A stretch of 64,000 nucleotides of DNA from Lachnospiraceae bacterium AC2012 (GCA_000702525.1 JNIN01000002.1:1-64000), one strand, 5' to 3'; shown: positions 18,138-28,000, numbered from the stretch's first letter. A program made the numbers and translations. Notes: generated from the sequence alone by a model not told the origin.

Positions 18138-19802
18138 ATGAAAATGAAAAGCGCAAAAAGAGCCGTAGCCGTGGCTCTGGCCGTAGCAACAGCATCTTCG
18201 ATGCTCGCTGGTTGCGGCGCCAAGGGAAACAGTGCAAGTGAATCTGACAAGGTTGACATGGAAAACCTGTCATTCCCACTTGACGAAAAGGTAACCATTA
18301 CAGGTACAACAAGCTATCCTGTAGGTACAGAGGAAGAACCAAACAACCGTACAATCTTTAAGAGATTAGAGGAAGACACAAATGTACATGTTGATTGGAC
18401 AGCAATTTCTTCTGATCAGTGGGGCGATAAGATTTCCCTTAACATGGCAAACGCAGATGAACTTACTGACTTCGTATTTACAGCAGGATTTAGCGACAGC
18501 GACCTCTTAAGATACGCAGATCAGGGTGTCATCGTACCAGTGGAAGATTACATTGATGAGTACATGCCAAACTTAAAGGCTGTATTCGATGCACATCCAG
18601 AATATCGTACCATGTGCGAAGATGCAGATGGACATATCTGGGCTTTACCATGGATCGAACAGCTTGGTTCCGACAAGACAGCAATCCAGACAGTTGGTAA
18701 CAACATGACATTCATCAACCAGAAGTGGTTGGATTTCCTTGGACTTCCAACACCTACAACAGTAGATGAATTTGAGCAGACATTACTTGCATTCCAGGAA
18801 CATGCTGCTGACCTTCAGAAGGAATTCAATATCGATGGTGACATCATTCCTATGTCATGTATCGTAAATGACCAGGATCCTAACCTTCTTATCAATGGTT
18901 TCGGCGATGGTATCGGTGACGTAGATATGGGACAGCACATCGCTGTAAATGATGACGGACAGGTTGTATGTACAGCTACATCTGACGGATTCAGAAAAGG
19001 TGTGGAATGGTTACACAAGCTCTATGATGAAGGACTTGTAGATCCAGAATGTTTCACACAGGATTGGTCAACATATGTTGCTAAGGGTAAGTCACACAGA
19101 TATGGTGTTTGCTTCTCTTGGGACGTAGCTAACATTGATAACATCAATGATTATGTTCCACTTGCAGCACTTCAGGCTGATACAAAGAACGTAACACCTC
19201 AGAACGGTTCCTTCACATCTGGTTTCGACAGAGGTCGTTGTGTAGTAACAAGTGTATGTAAGAACCCTGCATTCGTATGTGCATGGCTTGATCAGATGTA
19301 TGATCCATTCCAGTCTCCACAGAACAACTGGGGAACATACGGTGAAGATGATGATTTCGATATCTTCGAACTTAGTGAAAATGAAAACGGCGACAAGATG
19401 TTAAAGCATGCACCACTTGGCGATGCTTCTCCAGTAGAAGTTCGTGAAGCTGAATGTGTAGGCGGACCTCTTGCAGTACTTGATGAATATTATGATGTAT
19501 ATGTAACTTGCCCAGATGATGCTCAGTATCGTCTTGATTGGATCAAGGATTACTATACAAATGATATGAATTGCAAGTATGTATATCCAAGGGTATTCAT
19601 GTCTTCCGAAGATATGGAAAAACTTACAGCAATCCAGACAGACTTAGTTTCTTATATGAACTCTACCAAGTCTGAATTCATCAGAGATGGTATCACAGAT
19701 GACACATGGAACGCTTATATTGATCAGGTTAACAGCTATGGCTTAGATCAGTATCTTGAAATTTATCAGAAATATTTTGATGAATTCTATGCAGAACAAT
19801 AA
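18138..19802 (+). CDS. Sugar-binding lipoprotein of the ABC transporter (LplA-like)
   Basis: A 554-residue exported lipoprotein. The signal peptide ends in the lipobox LAGC, with the acylated cysteine at residue 26. The mature protein is a large extracellular solute-binding protein of the LplA/YtcQ type, unusually long for the general class and normal for this branch. It should capture sucrose or short fructans outside the cell and hand them to the two permeases. The ribosome binding site GGAGGAG precedes the ATG. Codon use looks highly optimised (AAG, ATC, GGT), suggesting strong expression. Confidence 0.9.
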   Translation: MKMKSAKRAVAVALAVATASSMLAGCGAKGNSASESDKVDMENLSFPLDEKVTITGTTSYPVGTEEEPNNRTIFKRLEEDTNVHVDWTAISSDQWGDKISLNMANADELTDFVFTAGFSDSDLLRYADQGVIVPVEDYIDEYMPNLKAVFDAHPEYRTMCEDADGHIWALPWIEQLGSDKTAIQTVGNNMTFINQKWLDFLGLPTPTTVDEFEQTLLAFQEHAADLQKEFNIDGDIIPMSCIVNDQDPNLLINGFGDGIGDVDMGQHIAVNDDGQVVCTATSDGFRKGVEWLHKLYDEGLVDPECFTQDWSTYVAKGKSHRYGVCFSWDVANIDNINDYVPLAALQADTKNVTPQNGSFTSGFDRGRCVVTSVCKNPAFVCAWLDQMYDPFQSPQNNWGTYGEDDDFDIFELSENENGDKMLKHAPLGDASPVEVREAECVGGPLAVLDEYYDVYVTCPDDAQYRLDWIKDYYTNDMNCKYVYPRVFMSSEDMEKLTAIQTDLVSYMNSTKSEFIRDGITDDTWNAYIDQVNSYGLDQYLEIYQKYFDEFYAEQ

Positions 19803-19827
19803 AAGATAGTAAGGAAGAGTAATATAT

Positions 19828-21354
19828 ATGAACAGTCAGACTTTGAGGGAGGCTAGGAAGTACGAGGAAGCCTTTGAAAAGTTAATTCCAGCGGAGCAAA
19901 GACCAAAATTCCATTTGTCTCCAAGAGTTGGTTGGATGAATGATCCAAACGGATTTTGCATCTATAAAGATAAATATCACCTATTTTATCAGTATCATCC
20001 ATATGATGCGCATTGGGGACCAATGCACTGGGGACATGCAGAAAGCGAGGATTTACTTCACTGGAAGTTCCTTCCTGTAGCGCTTGCACCAGATGAATTC
20101 TATGACAAAGATGGAGTATTCTCTGGTAGTGCAATCACATTAAAGGATGGAAGACATTTGCTCATATACACAGGAGTTATGAAGCGCACTGTGGAAAATG
20201 GACAGATGAAAGAATTTCAGACACAGTGTGTAGCTATCGGTGATGGACTTGATTATGAAAAATATGAAAATAATCCGGTAATCAATACGGATGCTATCCC
20301 AGAGGGCGCTAGCAAAACAGATTTTAGAGATCCTAAGATCTGGGAAAAGGCAGATGGAACTTACAGATGCCTCGTTGCAAATCGTCCTGCAGATGGTAGC
20401 GGTCAGTTGCTCTTATTTAAGAGCAACGACTGCATCCATTGGGATTTTGTGAAAGTTTTTGCAGAAAACAAGAATCGATATGGTCTTATGTGGGAGTGCC
20501 CAGACTTCTTTACATTAGATGGTAAGGGCGTTTTACTCACAAGTCCTCAGGATATGCTTCCTGAAGGGTTTGAATTTCATAATGGAAATGGTAATATTTG
20601 TATTATAGGTTCATATGATGATGACACTGAGACATTTACAGAAGAAAGTGTACAGGCAGTTGACTATGGTATAGATTTCTATGCAATGCAGACGATTGAG
20701 ATGTTAGACGGAAGACGTGTAATGATCGGTTGGATGCAGAACTGGGATACTACCGGGGCACACGACGGTAGTGAACCATGGTTTGGTCAGATGTCTCTTC
20801 CAAGAGAAATCTCGATTCGAGATGGTAGATTGTGTCAGTGGCCAATCAAAGAAGTAGAAGATATGAGATCGAATAAGGTGGAATACAAGGAAGTTGTTGT
20901 AGAAGCTACAAGAGATCTCAAAGCAAGTGATAGCGAGCTTGTCAAAGGCGGAGTTTCCTTCGAAGGAATCAAGGGTAGATGCGTAGATCTTGAACTAGAA
21001 GTAAAACCTAAGAAATTCGATGAGATGTTCGATCAGTTTGTGATTTCGATTGCAGCTGATGAAAAATTCCATACGGATATCGTTCTTCGTCCAAAGGAAA
21101 ACATTGCAAAGATTGACAGAAAATTCTCTGGATCAAGACGTGCAATTGTTCATCAGAGACGTGCTCATATTCCATGGAAGAGCGAATTTATCAAGATGCG
21201 TATTGTCATGGATCGATATAGCATGGAAGTATTCTTTGAAGACGGTAAGTATGTTATGACAGCATCGCTTCCAACCGATGTATCTTGCGATGGAATCTAC
21301 TTCAATACGAACGAAGATGCAGTATTAAATATTACAAAATATGATTTAAACTAG
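19828..21354 (+). CDS. GH32 beta-fructosidase (sucrose/fructan or sucrose-6-phosphate hydrolase)
   Basis: A 508-residue enzyme without signal peptide, hence cytoplasmic. All three GH32 catalytic blocks are intact: WMNDPNG with nucleophile D39, FRDP with D168, and the acid/base E223 in WECPD. A C-terminal beta-sandwich follows from about residue 350. It cleaves the fructosyl bond of sucrose, kestose-type oligosaccharides or sucrose-6-phosphate. Because import here is by an ABC system and not by a PTS, unphosphorylated sucrose or fructo-oligosaccharide is the more likely substrate. It lies 25 bases behind the binding-protein gene and is followed by fructokinase. Confidence 0.93.
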   Translation: MNSQTLREARKYEEAFEKLIPAEQRPKFHLSPRVGWMNDPNGFCIYKDKYHLFYQYHPYDAHWGPMHWGHAESEDLLHWKFLPVALAPDEFYDKDGVFSGSAITLKDGRHLLIYTGVMKRTVENGQMKEFQTQCVAIGDGLDYEKYENNPVINTDAIPEGASKTDFRDPKIWEKADGTYRCLVANRPADGSGQLLLFKSNDCIHWDFVKVFAENKNRYGLMWECPDFFTLDGKGVLLTSPQDMLPEGFEFHNGNGNICIIGSYDDDTETFTEESVQAVDYGIDFYAMQTIEMLDGRRVMIGWMQNWDTTGAHDGSEPWFGQMSLPREISIRDGRLCQWPIKEVEDMRSNKVEYKEVVVEATRDLKASDSELVKGGVSFEGIKGRCVDLELEVKPKKFDEMFDQFVISIAADEKFHTDIVLRPKENIAKIDRKFSGSRRAIVHQRRAHIPWKSEFIKMRIVMDRYSMEVFFEDGKYVMTASLPTDVSCDGIYFNTNEDAVLNITKYDLN

Positions 21355-21376
21355 AGAAGTGGAGCGAGGGGATAAA

Positions 21377-22342
21377 ATGAATAAGACGTTTGATGTAGTA
21401 GCTTTAGGCGAGCTTTTGATTGATTTTACAGAAAATGGGGTGAGCAAGCAGGGTAATCCTTTATTGGAAGCAAATCCTGGTGGAGCACCTTGTAATGTAC
21501 TTGCAATGTTACAGAATTATGGCAAGTCTACAGCATTCATTGGCAAGGTTGGAAATGATAACTTTGGACATATGTTAGCAGATACGGTAAAAAATATCGG
21601 CATTGACATTTCCAATTTAAAATTTGATGATGAGATTCATACTACACTTGCTTTTGTTCATACACATGAAGACGGAGACAGAGATTTCTCGTTCTACAGA
21701 AATCCAGGTGCAGACGTTAGATTGAGCGAAGATGAGATTGATCCGGACCTGATTAAGAGTGCCAAGATTTTCCATTTTGGAACTCTTTCTATGACCCATG
21801 AGATGGTTGCGAAAGCAACAGAAAAAGCAATTTCGATTGCAAAGGAAAACGGATGTCTCATCAGCTTTGATCCAAACCTCAGACCACCTCTTTGGAGCGA
21901 TTTAAATGATGCGAAGGAAAAGATGGATTTTGGCTTTCAGCAGTGCGATATCCTGAAGATTTCCGATGATGAAGTAACATTCTTTACAGGCGAAGAAGAC
22001 GTCCTGGAGGGTGCGAAGAAAATCAAGGAAAAATACGGTATCAAGCTTGTTTGTGCCACACTTGGCAAGGATGGTAGCTATGCTCTGTATGGTGACCATG
22101 TTGTAAAGTGTAATCCATTCTTAAATCCGAATACAATCGAAACGACAGGTGCAGGGGATACCTTTATGGGCTCCGTTCTCAACGCTGTACTTGAAGTAGG
22201 AATTGAGAATTATTCGGAAGACAGCTTGAGGGAAATGCTGACAACAGCAAATGCGGCAGCATCATTGATTACAACAAAGCGTGGAGCATTGAAGGTAATG
22301 CCTACGGTGGATGAAATCAAAGATTATATGAAAGAAGCGTAA
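21377..22342 (+). CDS. Fructokinase, PfkB/ribokinase family
   Basis: A 321-residue sugar kinase. The N-terminal block VALGELLIDFT, the NPGGAPCNV substrate loop and the C-terminal catalytic TTGAGDTFMGSVL, with its aspartate, match PfkB-family fructokinases. It phosphorylates the fructose released by the adjacent GH32 enzyme. The ATG at 21377 follows GCGAGGGG; an in-frame ATG at 21359 lies too close to the previous stop. It is the last metabolic gene of the operon. Confidence 0.92.
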   Translation: MNKTFDVVALGELLIDFTENGVSKQGNPLLEANPGGAPCNVLAMLQNYGKSTAFIGKVGNDNFGHMLADTVKNIGIDISNLKFDDEIHTTLAFVHTHEDGDRDFSFYRNPGADVRLSEDEIDPDLIKSAKIFHFGTLSMTHEMVAKATEKAISIAKENGCLISFDPNLRPPLWSDLNDAKEKMDFGFQQCDILKISDDEVTFFTGEEDVLEGAKKIKEKYGIKLVCATLGKDGSYALYGDHVVKCNPFLNPNTIETTGAGDTFMGSVLNAVLEVGIENYSEDSLREMLTTANAAASLITTKRGALKVMPTVDEIKDYMKEA

Positions 22343-22445
22343 GATGTTTCCTTCTTATTTAAGTTACTCTTGCGAATCGGTTTTTCAGATGGTACGATGA
22401 ATACGTTAGTTTTAGCAGAAATCGGAGGACAATGGAGGGCCTGAT

Positions 22446-22634
22446 ATGAACAACGCGGGAGAAGACTTAGTAAAGACCGTTCGAGAGATCATGAAAGAGG
22501 AATATGAGACTCGAATTAAGGAACTTGAGACAGAGATTATTGATCTTGAACTTATGGTTTCTGAATTAAAAAACAGAGCCGAAAAGGCGGAAGCAATCTC
22601 AGCAGAAGCGCAGCTTTTGATGAGAAGAAGATAA
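22446..22634 (+). CDS. Small coiled-coil protein
   Basis: A 62-residue soluble protein made almost entirely of charged heptads (EEYETRIKELETEIIDLELMVSEL and onwards), predicted as one long coiled coil. GGAGGAC and GGAGGGCC precede the ATG. No terminator separates it from fructokinase, but a terminator follows, so it may be read as the operon tail. Function unknown. Confidence 0.55.
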   Translation: MNNAGEDLVKTVREIMKEEYETRIKELETEIIDLELMVSELKNRAEKAEAISAEAQLLMRRR

Positions 22635-22687
22635 AAAATAGGGCGAGTAAATTGGTAGAGAGCTACGAATTTACTTGCCTATTTTTA
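22633..22687 (+). terminator. Intrinsic terminator after the small coiled-coil gene
   Basis: AAAATAGGGCGAGTAAATT pairs with AATTTACTTGCCTATTTT, with one bulged G and one G-T pair, followed by T-rich sequence. It closes the sugar operon and isolates the EAL gene. Confidence 0.8.
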
Positions 22688-22702
22688 TTTGGAATGGTTT
22701 TT

Positions 22703-22710
22703 GCTATAAT
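22703..22710 (+). promoter_or_regulatory. Extended -10 promoter of the EAL gene
   Basis: TGCTATAAT with a perfect -10 hexamer at 22705-22710 lies 60 bases before the EAL start codon. It is identical in its TTTTGCTATAAT core to the promoter at 1770-1781. Confidence 0.55.
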
Positions 22711-22769
22711 GTGAAGTATACAAATGGATTTCGCAGTTTAGCAAGGTCATCATTGTATGGGGGATTATT

Positions 22770-24677
22770 ATGAGTTGGAATATTAGTTTTGCGGCTTTGA
22801 CGGCATGTATATTGGGGATTCTCTTGGTATTCTATTTCACACGTCCAAGATTTCAAATCCATCTAAATATTGTATTTTTTCACCTGTTAGTTTTTCAGGT
22901 TTTAACATTATTTATCGATATCATATCTTCGTATTTGGACAGTAATTATGAGCACTGGCCATTTGCGCTCCTTTATGTTGCGAATATTCTCTATTTCGTA
23001 ATGTTTTATTCCAGAAGTTTTTTATTTTATAGATTTATATTGGTGGTTCCGGCAGAAAAGAAACCAGCGGAATGGACCGTATATATTAATACGTTTACGT
23101 ATTTGTTCTGTGTGGCATTAGCAGTGATTAGCCCGTGGTTTCATTCCATCTTTTGGTTTGATAAGTATGGGTATCATGTGGGTGCATTATATGATTGTCT
23201 CTATGTTGCATTGGCAGTGCATATTATTACCTGCTGTTATATTTTGTTCATTAATTTTGAAGAAATGAATAGGCAGGTACAACTGTGGCTTTGGATCAGT
23301 GTTGGATTTATTGCTGCCGGTACGATTATTCGGAAATTATTGCCAACGGTTTTAGTGATGAATACGTTCTTTCTGTTCGCAATTTTAATCCTATTCCTGG
23401 CGGTTCAGAATCCAGACCGGTATGTAGATGGGCGAACGCAGTGCTTTAATGCGAGAGCTTTTCAGATGATTCTTAGAGAACGATTGGAGAGAAAACAGTA
23501 CAAGACGCTTTTTGCCTTCGCGATTAATCGATATAACGATAAACGTGAAATCTATAGTAGTAGTATGACGGATTTGGCATTGGAAGAGATTGGTGTATTT
23601 CTTAAGAATGAATTTCCAAGTGCTGAGAAGTTTTATCTTAGAAATGGTCAATTTGTTCTCTTATTAAATAATAAACTTTCTGCAGAATATGTCCATGGAA
23701 TTATGAAAGAACGTTTTAACAATCTCTGGAATATTCGAGGGGCGAGAATTTACTTCAATATTTCGCAGATTGTTATTGATGCAGATTTAATGTCATATGG
23801 CTATGATGCGGTTCAAGATTGTGTCTATGCAGCGCTGGATACAGGAAGTGCGGAATCGGATGGATTTGGAAATGGATCTTTAAATAGGATTGAGAAGAAC
23901 AGCTTTGATCGAATCACGAGACAGGTTAATGTTCGACATGTCCTGGCAACTTCTATTCAGGAAAATTCTGTGGAGGCGTGGTTACAGCCGATTATTGATG
24001 CGGAAACGGGTAAAATCGTGGCAGCAGAAGCATTGGCTCGAATTCGAGATAAGAAGCTTGGATTGATACCACCGGTGGAATTTATAGCACTTGCGGAACA
24101 GAACGGTATGATCGGAGTTTTGGGAGAGCAGATTCTAGCAACGGTTTGTAGTTATTTCGCTGATCGAAATCTCTATCAAAAAGGTGTGAAATGGATCAAT
24201 GTGAATCTTTCACCAACGCAATGTCTGGACGTGAATTTGCCGGACATTATTACAAATATCGTTGATAGTTATCGCATCCCGCATAGTTGTGTGCATTTGG
24301 AGATTACGGAAGAGGCGATGGTGGACGAAGCTGTCTTAAAGGTGCAGATGGATGCACTTGTGTCGAATGGTTTTGTATTCGCGTTGGATGATTATGGCAG
24401 TGGATTTTCTAATATCACGCGTGTGAAGAATCTTCCTTTTGTAAATATTAAATTAGATAAGCAAGTGGTGCGTAATCATTTCCAAAAACCGGATAATATT
24501 CTTCCGGCCACAGTAAAGATGTTTACGGATCGAGGGCAGACCGTTACGGCAGAAGGTGTAGAAACCGAAGAAATGGCGCATTTGCTGCGGGATATGGGAT
24601 GTACACATTTGCAAGGATTTTATTATTCTGCGCCGATTCCGATCACGGAATTTGAGCAGTTGCTAAAAGATAATTGA
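22770..24677 (+). CDS. Membrane-bound c-di-GMP phosphodiesterase: N-terminal TM region, degenerate GGDEF, EAL
   Basis: A 635-residue protein. Residues 1-212 hold about seven membrane helices, a likely sensor. Residues 220-370 are a GGDEF-like domain whose active-site motif has become RNGQF (291-295), so it should not make c-di-GMP. From about 390 the EAL domain is intact: EAL at 420-422, NVNLSP, EITEEAM, the DDYGSGFSN loop, the lysine in NIKLDKQ, AEGVET and LQGFYYS. It should hydrolyse c-di-GMP. It sits directly upstream, same strand, of a c-di-GMP riboswitch that precedes the adhesin, with its own promoter. GTATGGGGGATTATT provides the ribosome binding site. Confidence 0.9.
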   Translation: MSWNISFAALTACILGILLVFYFTRPRFQIHLNIVFFHLLVFQVLTLFIDIISSYLDSNYEHWPFALLYVANILYFVMFYSRSFLFYRFILVVPAEKKPAEWTVYINTFTYLFCVALAVISPWFHSIFWFDKYGYHVGALYDCLYVALAVHIITCCYILFINFEEMNRQVQLWLWISVGFIAAGTIIRKLLPTVLVMNTFFLFAILILFLAVQNPDRYVDGRTQCFNARAFQMILRERLERKQYKTLFAFAINRYNDKREIYSSSMTDLALEEIGVFLKNEFPSAEKFYLRNGQFVLLLNNKLSAEYVHGIMKERFNNLWNIRGARIYFNISQIVIDADLMSYGYDAVQDCVYAALDTGSAESDGFGNGSLNRIEKNSFDRITRQVNVRHVLATSIQENSVEAWLQPIIDAETGKIVAAEALARIRDKKLGLIPPVEFIALAEQNGMIGVLGEQILATVCSYFADRNLYQKGVKWINVNLSPTQCLDVNLPDIITNIVDSYRIPHSCVHLEITEEAMVDEAVLKVQMDALVSNGFVFALDDYGSGFSNITRVKNLPFVNIKLDKQVVRNHFQKPDNILPATVKMFTDRGQTVTAEGVETEEMAHLLRDMGCTHLQGFYYSAPIPITEFEQLLKDN

Positions 24678-24758
24678 TACATTAATCACAAATTTAATAC
24701 GCAGTAGAATAGGCAAAAATTAATTATTAATAATAAATTAATATACATATTTGGTGTA

Positions 24759-24787
24759 TTGTATGCTTAATAATACTGTAGTATAAT
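24759..24787 (+). promoter_or_regulatory. Promoter of the adhesin transcript
   Basis: TTGTAT (24759-24764), a 17-bp spacer and a perfect TATAAT (24782-24787). Transcription would begin near 24794, right at the start of the riboswitch aptamer. Confidence 0.7.
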
Positions 24788-24793
24788 ATCTGT

Positions 24794-24913
24794 AACTTAA
24801 AAGGCAAACTTATCGAAAGGTAAGGACGCAAAGCTATAGGGCCTCAAATGGCAGCCAGTTGCATTCATACTGATATCTAGGTGCAATCTGACTGATTATA
24901 CTGCGCATTTAAG
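24794..24913 (+). promoter_or_regulatory. c-di-GMP-I (GEMM) riboswitch
   Basis: The RNA carries the hallmark order of the class I c-di-GMP aptamer. GGCAAAC (24803-24809) is followed by a stem closed by a GAAA tetraloop (TTATC-GAAA-GGTAA). Next come the tetraloop receptor GGACGCAAAGC (24824-24834), then GGGCCT, and a second long hairpin of AGTTGCA pairing with TGCAATCT. The flanks CTTAAA (24796-24801) and TTTAAG (24908-24913) can pair as an outer helix. It lies between the EAL gene and the serine-rich adhesin, and a terminator overlaps its last two bases, so c-di-GMP should control transcription of the adhesin and accessory Sec operon. Whether ligand turns it on or off is not certain. Confidence 0.92.
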
Positions 24914-24948
24914 CAGCATCGAATATGTTTCGGTGCTGCTCTTTTTTT
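24912..24948 (+). terminator. Regulated intrinsic terminator of the c-di-GMP riboswitch
   Basis: A 12-bp stem (AGCAGCATCGAA with TTCGGTGCTGCT, one G-T pair), a five-base loop and seven Ts. Its 5' arm shares two bases with the possible 3' strand of the aptamer's outer helix. It stands 58 bases before the adhesin start codon. Confidence 0.9.
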
Positions 24949-25006
24949 AACATACCGGTTGGATTGCAAATTTGTCCGTAGTTATAAGAGAGGATGGTAA
25001 GAAGTT

Positions 25007-28000
25007 ATGAAAAAGAATGATAAGGAAAAAGGAACAAAAGAAAAGCTCCTCAAAGGTGCTACGGCCGCGGGTGTAGCGCTTGGTGGTGCAATGGCGTATG
25101 GACAGGGCAATGTTGTCTATGCGGCTGAGTCTACTACATCTAATGAAGAGATTCAGGAAAGTGAATTGTCGGAAGCTGTATCAGAGCAGGAAGTAGCTGC
25201 ATCTGAGGCATCGGAAGTAGAATTCAATTCTGAAGCTGCGGATGTAGCTACATCAGAGGCAGCCGAAGTAGAGTATGCATCAGAGACAGCTGAGGTAGAA
25301 AAATCTGTTTCAGAAGAAGCAATTGCACCTCAGGCATCGTTACGTGCGGCTCCAGCAAGGGGTGCAGCAACATTGAATGCAGAAAATGATACTACTGATA
25401 CGAGTGAATTGAATGAGGAACATGATCATGACCACGGTATTGAGTACGAAGGTGAAGAAACGATTGTTAATCATGCCGATTGTATTAAGAACTCTCACCA
25501 TGTAAGTAGAGTATTGAGTGAAGTACCTGTTGAGATTGAGATTGAAGGTGAGACGTATCTGGTTGAGGATGGTAACATTGTTGCTAGATTAGACTGGATA
25601 GCTGGACATATGGTATGGGATGGATGGGATTCTCATTGGGAAAAAGGACACTATGAATGGAATTATAATTTTGAAACAAGGTATAGAACTGCAGAAGAAG
25701 GTTATAAAACATTTTCAGGTAGTAATCCGCTTGAAGTCTATCAATGCAAGGGTAATGCATATGTAATTAAATACAGTGATACGGAGTGGGTGGAATTTAG
25801 AACAGATGATACACATGTATATCACTATGCAGTACAACATGGCAATGATTTGGATTTGATGGATGATAATAGCTATCAGGAATATAGTGAGAGTGTTTCC
25901 GTGAGTGAATCACAGTCTGAAATTGATAGTACAAGTACTAGCGTAAGTCAGAGCGCTTCAACAAGTGCGAGCCAGAGTGCAAGCACCAGCGCAAGCCAGA
26001 GTGCAAGTACAAGTGCAAGCCAGAGTGCATCAACTAGCGCAAGCCAGTCAGCAAGCACAAGTGCAAGCCAGAGTGCTTCAACCAGCGCAAGTCAGAGTGC
26101 AAGCACCAGCGCAAGCCAGAGCGCATCAACTAGCGCGAGCCAGAGTGCAAGCACAAGCGCAAGCCAGTCAGCATCGACAAGTGCAAGCCAGTCAGCATCT
26201 ACTAGTGCAAGCCAGAGCGCATCAACAAGCGCAAGCCAGAGTGCAAGCACAAGCGCAAGCCAGAGTGCAAGCACCAGCGCAAGCCAGAGTGCAAGTACCA
26301 GCGCAAGCCAGAGTGCATCGACAAGTGCAAGCCAGTCAGCATCTACTAGTGCAAGCCAGAGTGCATCGACAAGTGCGAGCCAGAGTGCATCTACAAGCGC
26401 AAGCCAGAGTGCAAGTACCAGTGCAAGCCAGTCAGCAAGCACCAGCGCAAGCCAGTCAGCATCGACCAGTGCAAGTCAGAGTGCATCTACAAGCGCAAGC
26501 CAGAGTGCAAGCACCAGTGCAAGCCAGTCAGCAAGCACCAGCGCAAGTCAGTCAGCATCGACTAGTGCAAGTCAGAGTGCATCAACTAGCGCAAGCCAGA
26601 GTGCAAGCACCAGTGCAAGCCAGTCAGCAAGCACCAGTGCAAGCCAGTCAGCATCTACTAGCGCAAGCCAGAGTGCTTCCACAAGTGCAAGCCAGAGCGC
26701 TTCAACTAGTGCGAGCCAGTCAGCATCTACTAGCGCAAGCCAGAGTGCTTCCACAAGCGCGAGCCAGAGTGCTTCAACAAGTGCAAGCCAGAGCGCATCA
26801 ACAAGTGCGAGCCAGAGTGCTTCAACCAGCGCAAGTCAGAGTGCATCGACTAGTGCGAGTCAGAGCGCATCAACAAGTGCGAGCCAGTCAGCATCTACTA
26901 GCGCAAGCCAGAGTGCTTCCACCAGTGCAAGTCAGAGCGCTTCAACTAGTGCGAGCCAGTCAGCATCTACTAGCGCGAGCCAGAGTGCATCAACAAGTGC
27001 GAGCCAGTCAGCATCGACCAGTGCAAGTCAGAGTGCATCAACTAGCGCAAGCCAGAGTGCTTCCACCAGTGCAAGCCAGAGCGCATCAACAAGTGCGAGC
27101 CAGAGTGCTTCAACCAGCGCAAGCCAGTCAGCATCGACTAGTGCAAGTCAGAGTGCATCAACTAGCGCAAGCCAGAGTGCAAGCACCAGTGCAAGCCAGT
27201 CAGCAAGCACCAGCGCAAGTCAGAGTGCATCGACTAGTGCGAGTCAGAGCGCATCAACAAGTGCGAGCCAGAGTGCATCGACCAGTGCAAGCCAGAGCGC
27301 ATCAACTAGCGCAAGCCAGAGTGCAAGCCAGTCAGCAAGCACCAGTGCAAGCCAGTCAGCAAGCACCAGTGCAAGCCAGTCAGCAAGCACCAGCGCAAGT
27401 CAGAGTGCATCGACTAGTGCGAGTCAGAGCGCATCAACAAGTGCGAGCCAGTCAGCATCTACTAGCGCAAGCCAGAGTGCTTCCACCAGTGCAAGTCAGA
27501 GCGCATCAACAAGTGCGAGCCAGTCAGCATCTACTAGCGCGAGCCAGAGTGCATCAACAAGTGCGAGCCAGTCAGCATCGACCAGTGCAAGTCAGAGTGC
27601 ATCAACTAGCGCAAGCCAGAGTGCTTCCACCAGTGTAAGCCAGAGCGCATCAACAAGTGCGAGCCAGAGTGCTTCAACCAGCGCAAGCCAGTCAGCATCG
27701 ACAAGTGCGAGTCAGAGCGCATCAACAAGTGCGAGCCAGAGTGCATCGACAAGTGCAAGCCAGAGCGCATCAACAAGTGCAAGCCAGAGTGCAAGCACCA
27801 GTGCAAGCCAGTCAGCAAGCACCAGTGCAAGCCAGTCAGCAAGCACCAGCGCAAGTCAGAGTGCATCGACTAGTGCGAGTCAGAGCGCATCAACAAGTGC
27901 GAGCCAGAGTGCATCGACAAGTGTAAGCCAGAGCGCATCAACAAGTGCAAGTCAGAGTGCATCGACAAGTGCAAGCCAGAGCGCATCAACAAGTGCAAGT

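Noticed and set aside
25965-27638. Long open frame on the plus strand rich in Gln, Ala, Arg and Val inside the adhesin gene
   Set aside because: It is a shifted reading of the 24-bp repeat. Open frames in all phases follow from the repeat lacking stops, and its protein is as periodic as the array.
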